64,000 nt of DNA from Mycobacteriaceae bacterium (GCA_019749805.1 JAIEPH010000036.1:1-64000); one strand, 5' to 3'. Counted from the stretch's first letter, positions 19,443-28,333 are shown. The notes: generated by a model not told the origin, from the letters alone. Program-made: numbers and translations.

Positions 19443-19787
19443 GTGGTTCCCGTGACATTGAAAAACCGCCGACGTTCTCAACCGTGTCGCTGGTGCGGGC
19501 GCGAAGTCGCTGATGCCGGGCTGGGCCGACGCAGGCAGTACTGCAGGCAGTCGTGTCGTCAGCGGGCCTACGAACAGCGATCCGTCGTCAGGGGCACCTC
19601 ACTCGCGCCCGATGCGGTGGTGCTGACCGCCGACGAGGCCGCGGAGCTCGCCGACCGCGTTTACCAGGTTAGATGTGCCGCCGAGGACGTATCGACCGCC
19701 GTTGCAGAGGGTGCGGACGGCCCCGAGTTGCGGCAACTGTGCGACGCGCTGATGCGTGCGGCCAAGGCGGCCGACGGCTGGCGTTAG
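19443..19787 (+). CDS. small zinc-finger protein (CxxC...CxxxC)
   Basis: 114 residues starting at GTG 19443. The N-terminal quarter is strongly basic with four cysteines arranged as C-R-W-C and C-R-Q-S-C (near residues 15-38), followed by RQRAYEQR, consistent with a zinc-binding nucleic-acid module. The rest is acidic and helical (LTADEAAELADRVYQVR...). This layout is common in actinobacterial hypotheticals that otherwise lack known function. It is divergent from rbpA with a 123-bp shared upstream region. Confidence 0.75.
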   Translation: MVPVTLKNRRRSQPCRWCGREVADAGLGRRRQYCRQSCRQRAYEQRSVVRGTSLAPDAVVLTADEAAELADRVYQVRCAAEDVSTAVAEGADGPELRQLCDALMRAAKAADGWR

Positions 19788-19841
19788 TTTCGAACCTTCT
19801 CGGCGGGCTGCTCGTCGTTACGATGAGCTGCAAACCTCCCG

Positions 19842-21103
19842 ATGGGACCCGCCGTGACCTTGTCAACACCCGAGGCTTCGTCCTCGCTGCCCACCTCGAC
19901 CGGCGTGTGGAGGTTCGGACAATTTGTGCTGGACACCCGGCGCTATGAACTGCGATCCGGCGGAGAGTTGATCCGCGTCGAACCCCAGGTGTTCGATGTT
20001 CTGACCCAATTGGTGAGCAACGCGCACCGATTCGTGTCGAAACAGGAACTGTTCGATTCGGTGTGGGGCGGTCGCTTCGTCACCGAAGCCGCGTTGACGA
20101 GCCGCATCAAGGCCGCCCGCCGCGCACTGGGCGACGACGGTGAGTCGCAGTGTTTCATCCGGACCGTCCGCGGCCGCGGCTATCAGTTCGTCGGCACCCT
20201 CACCACCGACGAACCGCCGGCACCCGCGCCGCAGGAGATCGCGGTACCCGATGAGCCGCCGCCGCCACGACAGCACATCGCGTTCTGTAAGGCCGCCGAC
20301 GGAGTACGGCTTGCCTACGCGGTGGCTGGGGAGGGCCCGCCGCTTGTGCGGGCAGCAAACTGGATGACCCACCTCGGGTACGACATCGAAAGCCCGGTCT
20401 GGAAGCACTGGGTACGCGATCTGTCGAACAACCGCCAGTTCATTCGCTACGACGAGCGTGGGTGCGGGTTGTCCGATTGGGATGCAACAGAATTCACATT
20501 CGATGACTGGGTCGCCGACTTGGAGTCGGTCGTGGAGGCGCTTGGCCTGAAACGCTTCCGCTTCTCGGCGTCTCACAGGGCGGCGCAGTTGCGGTGGCCT
20601 ACGCGGCCCGTCATCCCGAGAAAGTCAGCCGCCTGGTGCTGTGCAGCGCTTACGCGCAGGGCCGTGCAGTTCGCGCGTCCGGCGAGGACGAAAAACGGGC
20701 CGCGGCCCTCGATCTCGAACTCGCCCGAGTCGGTTGGGGTCGTGATGATCCGGCGTTCCGACAGGTCTTCGCCGCGCAGTTCATGCCCGACGGCACCCGC
20801 GCCGACTGGGCTGCCTTCGATCAATTGCAGCGTCGCACCACGTCGCCCGAGAATGCGGTGCGGTTCCTCGAGGAGTTCGGGCGCATCGATGTCCGCGACC
20901 TGGCGCGCGAGGTCACCTGCCCCACGCTGATCATGCACTCGCGTGACGATCACCGGGTTCCGTTGCGCTTCGGCGAGGAACTTGCGTCGCTGATTCCAGA
21001 TTCCCGCCTCGTCGCGCTGTCCAGTAACAACCATCTGCTGACCGCAACCGAGTCGGCGTGGCAGGTGTTCCGGGCCGAGATCGACGAGTTTCTGGCTGTC
21101 TGA
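19842..21103 (+). pseudogene. winged-helix regulator fused to alpha/beta hydrolase, frameshifted
   Basis: The first part (19842 to about 20560) encodes an OmpR/PhoB-type winged helix (about residues 25-115, FGQFVLDTRRYELRSGGE...RTVRGRGYQFVG), a Pro-rich linker, and the start of a hydrolase (VRLAYAVAGEGPP...RYDERGCGLSD). At about 20561 the frame breaks: one missing C would restore ...RFRLLGVSQGGAVAV, which carries the GxSxG nucleophile. The other frame then continues intact to 21103, ending ...WQVFRAEIDEFLAV, with the acid and base segments (HSRDDHRVP, SNNHLL). So it is a one-base deletion or a sequencing error in an otherwise complete gene. GTG at 19854 is an alternative start. Confidence 0.8.
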
Positions 21104-21182
21104 ATCAGCTGCCGTACAGATCTCCACGCAATCTCCATGCATTCTTCATGTAAGGCCGGTCGCGGAGATCCATGCTGGCCAC

Positions 21183-21896
21183 ATGAAGAAAATCACTCGC
21201 GCCCTGCTCGTCGGTATCAGCGCATTCGTCGCGCTCGGCACCCTCTCCGCCTGCTCGGGCGGAACATCCAATCAAGCGACCTCCTCATCGGAGGCGCCGA
21301 CCACCACCGCCACCACCACCGCGCCGACCGCGTTCCCGGCCTCGGCACGCTACGTCGCCGATATGACCGCGCCCGACGGCAAGACGATGACAATCGGCAT
21401 CTCCGTCGACGGTGACCAGGTTGCGGCCTACGCCTGCAACGGAACCGACGACGAAGCGTGGTTCTTCGGCAATCAGGCCGACGGCAAGATCGACATCAAG
21501 TCGAGGTTCCGCGACACCCTCAACGCAGAGTTCGACGGCGCCAACGTCGAAGGCGACCTGAATATGAACGGCGTGGCATATCAATTCACCGCGGCCCCGG
21601 TGTCCGGTGAGGCGGGCATGTACACCGCCGAACTGGACGGCATTCGGGCCTCCTGGGTCGTCCGCGAAGACGGATCGGCGATCGGCGTGCAGTTCGGCAC
21701 CAGCAGCGTCGGCGACATCACGCAAGCGGAGATTCAGCAGCTCAACGACGCGCAGTTCCGCACCGAGGTGCGCAACAAGCGGCAACTGCAGCAGGCCCAG
21801 CAGATCACGCGTCTGTCCACCGGCAAGATGAGCTCCAAGATCAACGGCCAAGACGTGACGCCGACCCTGGTCAACGGAAGCTTCCGACTAGGCTGA
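21183..21896 (+). CDS. secreted lipoprotein
   Basis: 237 residues. A signal peptide ends in the lipobox L21-S22-A23-C24 after a KK-start and hydrophobic core. A Ser/Thr-rich linker follows, and then a beta-rich domain (ADMTAPDGKTMTIGISVDGDQVAAYACNG). The C-terminal part is Gln-rich and helical. The function is unknown; a surface lipoprotein is supported by the lipobox. It is a stand-alone gene followed by a strong hairpin at 21921. Confidence 0.85.
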   Translation: MKKITRALLVGISAFVALGTLSACSGGTSNQATSSSEAPTTTATTTAPTAFPASARYVADMTAPDGKTMTIGISVDGDQVAAYACNGTDDEAWFFGNQADGKIDIKSRFRDTLNAEFDGANVEGDLNMNGVAYQFTAAPVSGEAGMYTAELDGIRASWVVREDGSAIGVQFGTSSVGDITQAEIQQLNDAQFRTEVRNKRQLQQAQQITRLSTGKMSSKINGQDVTPTLVNGSFRLG

Positions 21897-21920
21897 CATC
21901 TCAAAGTCGTTGTCAGTCAA

Positions 21921-21957
21921 CGGCCCTGCCGATGTGCCAATCACATCGGCAGGGCCG
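21921..21957 (+). terminator. strong stem-loop terminator after the lipoprotein gene
   Basis: A perfect 16-bp stem (CGGCCCTGCCGATGTG with its complement) encloses a 5-nt loop CCAAT, 24 bp after the TGA at 21896. It is followed by ATGTCTTTGCATC without a proper U-tract, as is usual for mycobacterial hairpin terminators. Confidence 0.8.
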
Positions 21958-22101
21958 ATGTCTTTGCATCATGCAGAATCAAACCTACTGACCCGAAGGT
22001 CGCGTGCGTAGCGTCGACGGACCGCGACCAGTCCTGCGAAGCTCGCGGCGCCGATAGCGCCTCGCCGACTGCGAGCCGAGCTTTTGCCTCCGCGCCGGTA
22101 G

Positions 22102-22115
22102 TTAGGTAAACCTGA
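22102..22115. promoter_or_regulatory. short palindrome just upstream of the membrane gene
   Basis: AGGT-AA-ACCT within TTAGGTAAACCTGA is a nearly symmetric 14-mer that ends 3 bp before the GTG at 22119. Its position over the probable promoter of a leaderless gene suggests an operator, but the 2-bp spacer does not fit the IdeR box. Confidence 0.3.
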
Positions 22116-22118
22116 CGC

Positions 22119-22694
22119 GTGGACGGATGGTTCGAGCGCAGCCCATTCGTCGGCTTCGCGCCGTGGATTGTCTACTGGGTCGTCGCCGATGGTCCGAGCA
22201 CCTGGATGTTCGGGGCGATCTGCGCGGTGATCTCGGCGCTGTTCCTGGGCATCTCCGCGGGCCGGGGAGGGGCGCGCATGCTCGATGTGGTGACGGTGGT
22301 CTTCTTCGTCGGGGTCACCGTCGCCGGCATGGCCGTCGGCGCCGAGGACCGCGACTGGATGGACACCTACGCGACCACGTTGTCCGGCGGAGTTCTCGCG
22401 GTAATGGCCCTTGGATCGCTGGTGTTCGTCCCATTCACCCAGCAGTACGCACCGCCGTCAGCGCCGCGACATGACTGGGAGAAAGCGGCGTTCCGCAGGA
22501 CCAACCAGGTGCTGACACTGATGTGGGCTCTCGTGTTCGCGCTCATCGCGGTCCTGGGATACGTGGCCGTTGCGGCGCCGGGCACGGTCAGCTGGACCAA
22601 GGCCGTCATCCCGGCGGTTGTGATCGTCGGCGCCATCGGCATGACCCAGATCTATCCAGACCGGGTGCGGGCGAACGCCGAACCACGCGCCTGA
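22119..22694 (+). CDS. multi-pass membrane protein of unknown function
   Basis: 191 residues starting at GTG 22119 with about six hydrophobic helices (for example GFAPWIVYWVVADG, MFGAICAVISALFLGI, MLDVVTVVFFVGVTVAGMAV and later TLMWALVFALIAVLGYV). There is no recognised motif. It lies 22 bp upstream of the kmtR-like gene on the same strand, but that gene has its own apparent promoter. Confidence 0.75.
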   Translation: MDGWFERSPFVGFAPWIVYWVVADGPSTWMFGAICAVISALFLGISAGRGGARMLDVVTVVFFVGVTVAGMAVGAEDRDWMDTYATTLSGGVLAVMALGSLVFVPFTQQYAPPSAPRHDWEKAAFRRTNQVLTLMWALVFALIAVLGYVAVAAPGTVSWTKAVIPAVVIVGAIGMTQIYPDRVRANAEPRA

Positions 22695-22707
22695 GCTCCT
22701 GCGCTAC

Positions 22708-22729
22708 TATCTGCGTATGAATGCAGATA
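22708..22729. promoter_or_regulatory. probable KmtR operator overlapping a leaderless promoter
   Basis: Inverted arms TATCTGC and GCAGATA are separated by 8 bp and straddle the ATG of the ArsR-family gene at 22717. TACTAT at 22705-22710 fits a -10 element that would place the transcription start at or next to the ATG. Repressor binding here would block the promoter of the sensor-exporter pair. Confidence 0.65.
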
Positions 22730-23103
22730 AGCAGGTCTGCGGACGGCGGCTTGCCGATGACCAGGCCGACCTCGTCGTCGAGGTATTCAGGATGCTGGCC
22801 GATGCCACCCGTGTTCAGCTGCTGTGGGCGTTGGCCGATCGTGAGATGTCGGTCAACGACCTTGCGTCGCGGGTTGCCAAACCGGCGCCGTCGGTGTCTC
22901 AGCACCTGGCCAAACTCCGGATGGCGCATTTGGTGCGCACTCGCCGTGAGGGCACCCAGGTGTTCTACCGGCTCGAAAACGATCACGTCCGGCAACTCGT
23001 CACCGATGCGGTGCACAACGCCGAGCACGCGACGGGCGGGGTCCCCGCACACCACCTGGAGGAGGGCGAGCTGCGCGTCCTGCACGAGAAAGGTGCGGGG
23101 TAA
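22717..23103 (+). CDS. kmtR: ArsR/SmtB-family nickel/cobalt sensor, KmtR type
   Basis: A 128-residue winged-helix metalloregulator with the recognition helix SVSQHLAKLRMAHLVRTRREG. The residues reported as ligands in M. tuberculosis KmtR (His88, Glu101, His102, His110, His111) have exact equivalents at identical spacing: His90, Glu103, His104, His112, His113. It should therefore release DNA on binding Ni or Co. It overlaps by one base the downstream CDF exporter, which is its expected target. The operator lies over its start codon. Confidence 0.88.
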   Translation: MNADKQVCGRRLADDQADLVVEVFRMLADATRVQLLWALADREMSVNDLASRVAKPAPSVSQHLAKLRMAHLVRTRREGTQVFYRLENDHVRQLVTDAVHNAEHATGGVPAHHLEEGELRVLHEKGAG

Positions 23104-24029
23104 TGGGGGCCGGACATTCCCACGACCACACCGATCGCATCGACGATGCGCTGCGTGACAGCGCCTCGGGCATCCGCGCGGTCAAGATCAGTCTGGTGAT
23201 CCTCGGCGCTACCGCGGCGGCGCAGCTGATCGTCGTCGCGGTATCGGGTTCAGTCGCCCTGTTCGCCGACACCGTGCACAACTTCTCCGATGCGCTGACC
23301 GCCGTGCCGTTGTGGATCGCGTTCGCGATGAGCCGACGCCCGGCAACGCGCCGGTACACCTACGGATTCGGGCGCGTGGAGGATCTGGCGGGCCTGTTCG
23401 TGGTGACGGCCATCGCCGTGTCCGCGCTTGTTGCCGCCGTCCAAGCCGTTCGTCGGCTCGTGGACCCGGTGCCACTGAACCATCTGAGCTGGGTGGTCGC
23501 CGCGGGCATCATCGGATTCATCGGCAACGAGGTCGTGGCGTTGTACCGCATCAGAGTGGGCCGCCGGATCGGATCGGCGGCGCTGCGTGCGGACGGAATG
23601 CACGCCCGCGCAGACGGTTTGACCTCACTGGCGGTGGTGTTGGGCGCGGTGGGCGTGTGGCTGGGCTTCCCCCTTGCGGGCCCGATCGTCGGTTTGGTCA
23701 TCGCCGGCGCGATCGGGATCGTGCTGGTGATCGCGGCCCGGGATGTATTCGGCCGGCTGTTGGACCGCATCGATCCTGGATATCTGGACACCGCGCGCAC
23801 CGTGCTGGCGCGGCAGCCGGGCGTGCGGGGAGTCCGGCGGGTCAGGATGCGGTGGATCGGGCATCGGCTGGAAGCCGACACCGAGCTCGACGTCGACCCG
23901 TCACTGAGCCTGGCCGACGCGCACGCAGTTGCCCATGCCGCAGAACATGAACTGGCACATGCTATTCCGAAGCTCGGCTCGGTGGTCGTACACGCCTATC
24001 CGGCTCACGAGCCGATCGTCAACAGCTGA
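23103..24029 (+). CDS. cation diffusion facilitator metal exporter
   Basis: A 308-residue CDF protein. It has a histidine-containing N-terminus (GAGHSHDHTDRIDD), six membrane helices, and the paired metal-site segments LFADTVHNFSDALTAVP and ALRADGMHARADGLTSLAVV; note HNFSD and HARAD in helices 2 and 5. A C-terminal cytoplasmic domain ends with HAAEHELAHAIPKLGSVVVHAYP. It starts at ATG 23103 on the last base of the kmtR stop, so it is co-translated with the sensor. Predicted substrate is Ni/Co (possibly Zn), inferred from KmtR coupling. Confidence 0.9.
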   Translation: MGAGHSHDHTDRIDDALRDSASGIRAVKISLVILGATAAAQLIVVAVSGSVALFADTVHNFSDALTAVPLWIAFAMSRRPATRRYTYGFGRVEDLAGLFVVTAIAVSALVAAVQAVRRLVDPVPLNHLSWVVAAGIIGFIGNEVVALYRIRVGRRIGSAALRADGMHARADGLTSLAVVLGAVGVWLGFPLAGPIVGLVIAGAIGIVLVIAARDVFGRLLDRIDPGYLDTARTVLARQPGVRGVRRVRMRWIGHRLEADTELDVDPSLSLADAHAVAHAAEHELAHAIPKLGSVVVHAYPAHEPIVNS

Positions 24030-24696
24030 ACCTCTCGCCGATCTGCGGCGGAGCAGTGGCCGGCTGCAGGCAACCGAACGGTTCGATACCCGCGTCGCTG
24101 AACCGGACCGCCGTGTCGTGCGCGCGGTTGGCGCAGTACAGACCGACGGTGTCGACGCGGCACTGGTAGTCGCCAAATCCAAGCGCCCGGCCGTAGGGCA
24201 GTTCGGGCCCGGTTCCCGCGGTGAACCTGCCGGGGTCGCCGCGCACAGATCCGACCTCGACACTCTGGCCGTCGAAGTCGACCCAGCCGCCCTTCCACTC
24301 GCCGTACGCGGCCGCCGGCTTCGGCGGCGGGTTGACGAGGTCGACCAAACACGCCAAGGCGCCACCGGCGTATTTGGAGTCGGTCATGCAGTTGGTGTTG
24401 CCCGAAGGTGTGACGAACGCGACGTCCGCGCCGAGATCGGTGGTCGCCCCGTCACGCACCGCGGTGTGGTACTGGGCGGCGTCGGCCGTATCACCCGCCT
24501 CGATCCAGGCGATGACGTCGGCCACCGGCGCGCCGGGGTCCGGCGGTTTGATGGGTGCCGTGGTCGTCGTGGTGGTGGTCGACGACTGCCTGCTGGTGTT
24601 GGGCGGTATCGGGGTGATTCGTTCGGCCCCGCCGTCTGTCGAGGATGAACACCCCGCCACCAGTATCAAGATCGCGATCAGCCCAGCGAGTCGCAT
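24019..24696 (-). CDS. putative lipoprotein with Thr-rich linker
   Basis: 225 residues. A signal peptide with lipobox L12-V-A-G-C16 is followed by a Ser/Thr linker (TTTTTTTAPIKPP) and a domain with four spaced cysteines (NTNCMTD, GALACLVD, YQCRVD, YCANR) that could form disulfides outside the membrane. ATG at 24696 was chosen because it begins the signal peptide; the frame is open much further upstream on the antisense of lipT. It overlaps the CDF gene by 11 bp (convergent). The function is unknown. Confidence 0.82.
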   Translation of the reverse strand: MRLAGLIAILILVAGCSSSTDGGAERITPIPPNTSRQSSTTTTTTTAPIKPPDPGAPVADVIAWIEAGDTADAAQYHTAVRDGATTDLGADVAFVTPSGNTNCMTDSKYAGGALACLVDLVNPPPKPAAAYGEWKGGWVDFDGQSVEVGSVRGDPGRFTAGTGPELPYGRALGFGDYQCRVDTVGLYCANRAHDTAVRFSDAGIEPFGCLQPATAPPQIGERFSC

Positions 24697-24771
24697 ACCG
24701 GCCAGGCTAGCGGGCCGACTCGCCGATACCGGCCAGGCGCGGCGGCGGACAGCATTCGCTAACGTCGGGTG

Positions 24772-26280
24772 ATGCACGAACACACGGTCCGCGCGACCAT
24801 CGCCTCCGGCATCGTTGAGGGCTTCACGCGCGACGGCGTGAATCGCTGGCGCGCGATCCCGTACGCCAGCCCGCCGGTCGGGCGGTTGCGCCTGCGCGCG
24901 CCGCAACCCGTCCAGCCCTGGCCGGGCGTGCGGTACTGCCACGGGGTCGGCTACTGCGCACCGCAGCAGCGCATGTACACCATTCTCGCGCCGGGCAAGT
25001 ACCAGCCGATGAGCGAGGACTGCCTGACGCTCAACGTGGTGGCGCCGAAGACGCTGCCGGACGATCCGTTGCCCGTCATGGTGTTCATCCACGGCGGCGG
25101 TTATTTCATGGGCAGCTCGGCGACGCCGATCTACGACGGTGCGGCATTGGCACGCCGGGGTTGCATCTACATATCGGTCAACTACCGGCTGGGCCCCCTG
25201 GGATGTCTTGACCTGTCGTCGCTGTCCAACGACAGCCATTCCTTCGACGACAACCTCTACCTGCGCGACCTGGTGATGGCGCTGCGCTGGGTGCGCGAGA
25301 ACATCGCGGTCTTCGGTGGCGACCCGGAGAAGGTGACGATCTTCGGAGAGAGTGCCGGCGCCCACGCAGTGGCCACGCTACTGGCCGTCCCCGCCGCTAA
25401 AGGCCTTTTCGCCCAAGCGATTTCCGAAAGTCCGGCCGCCGGAATGGTGCGCACGCCGGACATCGCGGCGGATTACGCGGCAAAATTCGCCGAGCTGGTC
25501 GATCCGAACGAGCCCGACGGCGCGGCAGCCGTGATGGCGGCCCGGCCGACGGAGCTCGTCACCGCGTTCGAACGGCTCATCGTCGCGGGCCAGCGCGAGA
25601 TGCTCGGCGCGTTCGCGGCAGGCCCCACCAGCAGCACCGAGTACCTACCCCTGGACCCGGTCGAGGCGATGCGCGAAGGGCACGCCCACCGCGTGCCGCT
25701 CATCGTCGGCACCAACGCCGACGAGGCCAAGCTGTTCGGCCGGTTTCTCAAGCTGTTGCCGATGACGGAGCCCATGATCGAGCGATTGCTCTCCGGAACC
25801 GAACCCGCTGAACGTGAACGCATTACATCCGCCTACCCCGGATATCCGGACTCGGCGGCGTGTATCCAGTTCGGCGGGGACTTCGCGTTCGGGTCGGCGG
25901 CGTGGCAGATCGCCGAGGCGCACAGCAGACACGCGCCGACGTACCTCTACCGCTACGACTATGCGCCCCGGACGTTGCGGTGGTCGGGCCTTGGCGCCAC
26001 GCATGCGACAGAGTTGCTCGCGGTGTTCGATGTGTACCGAACGACTTTCGGGAAACTGCTCACCGCCGCTGCGGATCGCAAGACGGCATTGCGCGTCAGC
26101 GACGACATGCAGGAGCGCTGGCGCGCGTTCGCCCAGACCGGCATACCCGGTACCGAATGGCCTACCTACGCGGAGCCGGAGCGGGCAGTGCGGGTTTTCG
26201 ACAGCCGGCCGCGCGTCGAATTCGATCCGCATGCCGATCGCCGCCAGGCGTGGGAGGGCTTCACGCTGGCGGGCCGCTGA
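24772..26280 (+). CDS. lipT: type-B carboxylesterase (LipT)
   Basis: A 502-residue carboxylesterase of the alpha/beta hydrolase fold. The oxyanion motif is visible as FIHGGGYFMGS, the nucleophile Ser194 in FGESAGA, and a His-containing segment GATHATELLAVFDVY near 405. Residues like NRWRAIPYASPPVGRLR at the start are typical of the family. It corresponds in position to M. tuberculosis lipT (Rv2045c). No signal peptide is visible. GTG at 24769 is an alternative start. The amine oxidase gene follows after 51 bp. Confidence 0.92.
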   Translation: MHEHTVRATIASGIVEGFTRDGVNRWRAIPYASPPVGRLRLRAPQPVQPWPGVRYCHGVGYCAPQQRMYTILAPGKYQPMSEDCLTLNVVAPKTLPDDPLPVMVFIHGGGYFMGSSATPIYDGAALARRGCIYISVNYRLGPLGCLDLSSLSNDSHSFDDNLYLRDLVMALRWVRENIAVFGGDPEKVTIFGESAGAHAVATLLAVPAAKGLFAQAISESPAAGMVRTPDIAADYAAKFAELVDPNEPDGAAAVMAARPTELVTAFERLIVAGQREMLGAFAAGPTSSTEYLPLDPVEAMREGHAHRVPLIVGTNADEAKLFGRFLKLLPMTEPMIERLLSGTEPAERERITSAYPGYPDSAACIQFGGDFAFGSAAWQIAEAHSRHAPTYLYRYDYAPRTLRWSGLGATHATELLAVFDVYRTTFGKLLTAAADRKTALRVSDDMQERWRAFAQTGIPGTEWPTYAEPERAVRVFDSRPRVEFDPHADRRQAWEGFTLAGR

Positions 26281-26331
26281 ATCCGTAGCAGTGCCTGAAA
26301 TCGCTGCGCATCCAACCGAGAATGTGGTTGC

Positions 26332-28329
26332 GTGAATCCCGTGGCTTACCCCCTGGATCCGCTCAGCGGCGACGAATTCACGGCGGTCGCGTCGATCTTG
26401 CAGCGCGAGCACGGTGTCGGAGCCGGAGGGCCGGCGACATCCGACGCCGGCGCCGGAGGGCCGGCCAAGTCCGGCCTGGGCTGGCGGTATGCGTCCATCG
26501 AATTGATCGAACCCAGCAAGGACGCACTCCGCGAGTTCGACAACGGGGGAGCCTCCCCGCCCCGCCGCGCGCGGGTGACCTGTTTCGAACGAGCGGCCAA
26601 CGCGACCTACAAGAGCACGGTGTCGCTGACCGACGACCGGGTGGAATCGTTCGAACACGTTCCCGGGGTGCAGGCCAACTTCACTGTCGACGAATTCGCC
26701 GAGTGCGACCGGCTGCTACGCACGCACCCCGACGTCGCGGCCGCACTGAAGAAGCGCGGTATCACCGACATCGACCTCGTCTTCTTCGATACCTGGACCT
26801 ACGGCAATGCGGTCGCGCCCCCGGAGTACCGCGACCGGCGGATCGGCTGGTCGGACACCTGGCTGAGAGATTCGGCAGGCGGCAGCCCCTATGCGAATCT
26901 CGTCAGCGGACTGCATTGCGTCATCGACCTCAACGCGATGGAACTACTGCGCGTCGAGGACACCGGTAGGGTCGAGAAGCCCGACGTGATGGGCGAATAC
27001 GTGCCGACCATGATTCCCGAGGCGGTGCGTTCGGCGTCGCGCAGAGAGCCGCTCAAGCCGCTGCACATCGAGCAACCCGAGGGCCCGTCGTTCACCCTTG
27101 ACGGCAACCTGCTGCAGTGGCAGAACTGGTCGCTTCGCGTCGGCTTCAATCACCGAGAGGGGATGACGCTGCACACCGTCAGCTACCGCGACGGCGACCG
27201 GGAACGCTCTGTGGCACACCGGATATCGCTTGCCGAGATGATCGTGCCCTACCGCGATTCGTCGGTGGACCACTACCGGCGGACCGCCTTCGACATCGGC
27301 GAGTGGGGTCTCGGGTTCATGACCACATCGCTCGAGCTGGGCTGCGACTGCCTCGGCGAGATCCGCTACCTGGACGCGGTGCTGCACAACAGCAAGGGCG
27401 AGCCATACACGATCACCAACGCCGTCTGCATCCACGAAGAAGACAATGCGGTGCTGTGGAAGCACGTCGACCACACCATCGGCGCCGAGGTGCGCCGGAT
27501 GCGCCGGCTCACGGTGTCGTCGCATGTGACCGTCGCCAACTACGAATACCTGATCTACTGGCGGCTCTATCAGGACGGCAACATCGAGTGCGAGATCCGG
27601 GCCACCGGAATCATGGTCACAACTCCGGTGGCTCCCGGTCAGCAGCACCCCAACGGCACGCTGGTCGACGAGCGCACCTACGCGCCTTATCACCAGCACT
27701 TCCTGGTCGCCCGGCTCGACATGGACATCGACGGCACCGACAACACCGTCGTCATGACGGAGTCTCACGCCGAACCGATGGGACCCGACAACCCGTACGG
27801 ACTCTCACTCGTGACGCGCAGTATCCCGTTGCGCAACGAGAGCCAGGGCAAGCAGGACGTGAACTACGCGACCCAGCGCACATGGAAGATCGTCAATCCC
27901 AACGTCGTCAACGGCATCGGCACGCATCCGTCGTACAAGCTCGTACCCAGCGGGGCGATCCCACCGATGTTCGACCCCGACTCCCCGGTGGTCGAGCGTG
28001 CCAGTGTCATCGGCCATACTCTGTGGGTGACCCCGAACCATCACGATGAACGTTGGCCTGCTGGCGAATTCGTCAATCAGTCGTCGACGGATACCGGCCT
28101 GGCTAAGTGGACGCTGGCCAACCGTTCGATCGACAACACCGACGTCGTGATGTGGTACGTGTTCGGTATCCACCACATCACCCGGCCAGAGGATTGGCCG
28201 GTGATGCCCGTCGACATCGTGTCCTTCTGGCTGAAGCCGTTCGGATTCTTCGACCGCAATCCATCCCTTGATGTCGTGGGAACCCCGCCCGACATGTGCC
28301 ACACCTCGTCGACCAGTGCGCACCACTGA
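26332..28329 (+). CDS. copper-containing primary amine oxidase
   Basis: A 665-residue copper amine oxidase that oxidises primary amines to aldehydes with release of ammonia and peroxide. Tyr404 in N-Y-E-Y is the precursor of the TPQ cofactor. The catalytic-base Asp is in AFDIGEWGLG, two copper histidines are in YHQHF and a third probably in PNHHDERW. No signal peptide is seen, so it is probably cytoplasmic. The N-terminal region contains a duplicated 10-residue low-complexity insert (see repeat). GTG start at 26332. Four bp separate it from the kinase fusion. Confidence 0.93.
   Translation: MNPVAYPLDPLSGDEFTAVASILQREHGVGAGGPATSDAGAGGPAKSGLGWRYASIELIEPSKDALREFDNGGASPPRRARVTCFERAANATYKSTVSLTDDRVESFEHVPGVQANFTVDEFAECDRLLRTHPDVAAALKKRGITDIDLVFFDTWTYGNAVAPPEYRDRRIGWSDTWLRDSAGGSPYANLVSGLHCVIDLNAMELLRVEDTGRVEKPDVMGEYVPTMIPEAVRSASRREPLKPLHIEQPEGPSFTLDGNLLQWQNWSLRVGFNHREGMTLHTVSYRDGDRERSVAHRISLAEMIVPYRDSSVDHYRRTAFDIGEWGLGFMTTSLELGCDCLGEIRYLDAVLHNSKGEPYTITNAVCIHEEDNAVLWKHVDHTIGAEVRRMRRLTVSSHVTVANYEYLIYWRLYQDGNIECEIRATGIMVTTPVAPGQQHPNGTLVDERTYAPYHQHFLVARLDMDIDGTDNTVVMTESHAEPMGPDNPYGLSLVTRSIPLRNESQGKQDVNYATQRTWKIVNPNVVNGIGTHPSYKLVPSGAIPPMFDPDSPVVERASVIGHTLWVTPNHHDERWPAGEFVNQSSTDTGLAKWTLANRSIDNTDVVMWYVFGIHHITRPEDWPVMPVDIVSFWLKPFGFFDRNPSLDVVGTPPDMCHTSSTSAHH
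26422..26481 (+). repeat. two 30-bp in-frame tandem repeats in the amine oxidase gene
   Basis: Two adjacent copies begin GCCGGAGGGCCGGC and encode AGGPATSDAG and AGGPAKSGLG. They add about 20 residues of Gly/Ala/Pro in what is usually a compact N-terminal segment between helix and strand. The reading frame is preserved. Confidence 0.75.
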
Positions 28330-28333
28330 CGTC

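Noticed and set aside
23929-24648. A 239-codon plus-strand frame opposite the lipoprotein gene
   Set aside because: It is antisense to a gene with a clear lipobox and has no recognisable protein features.
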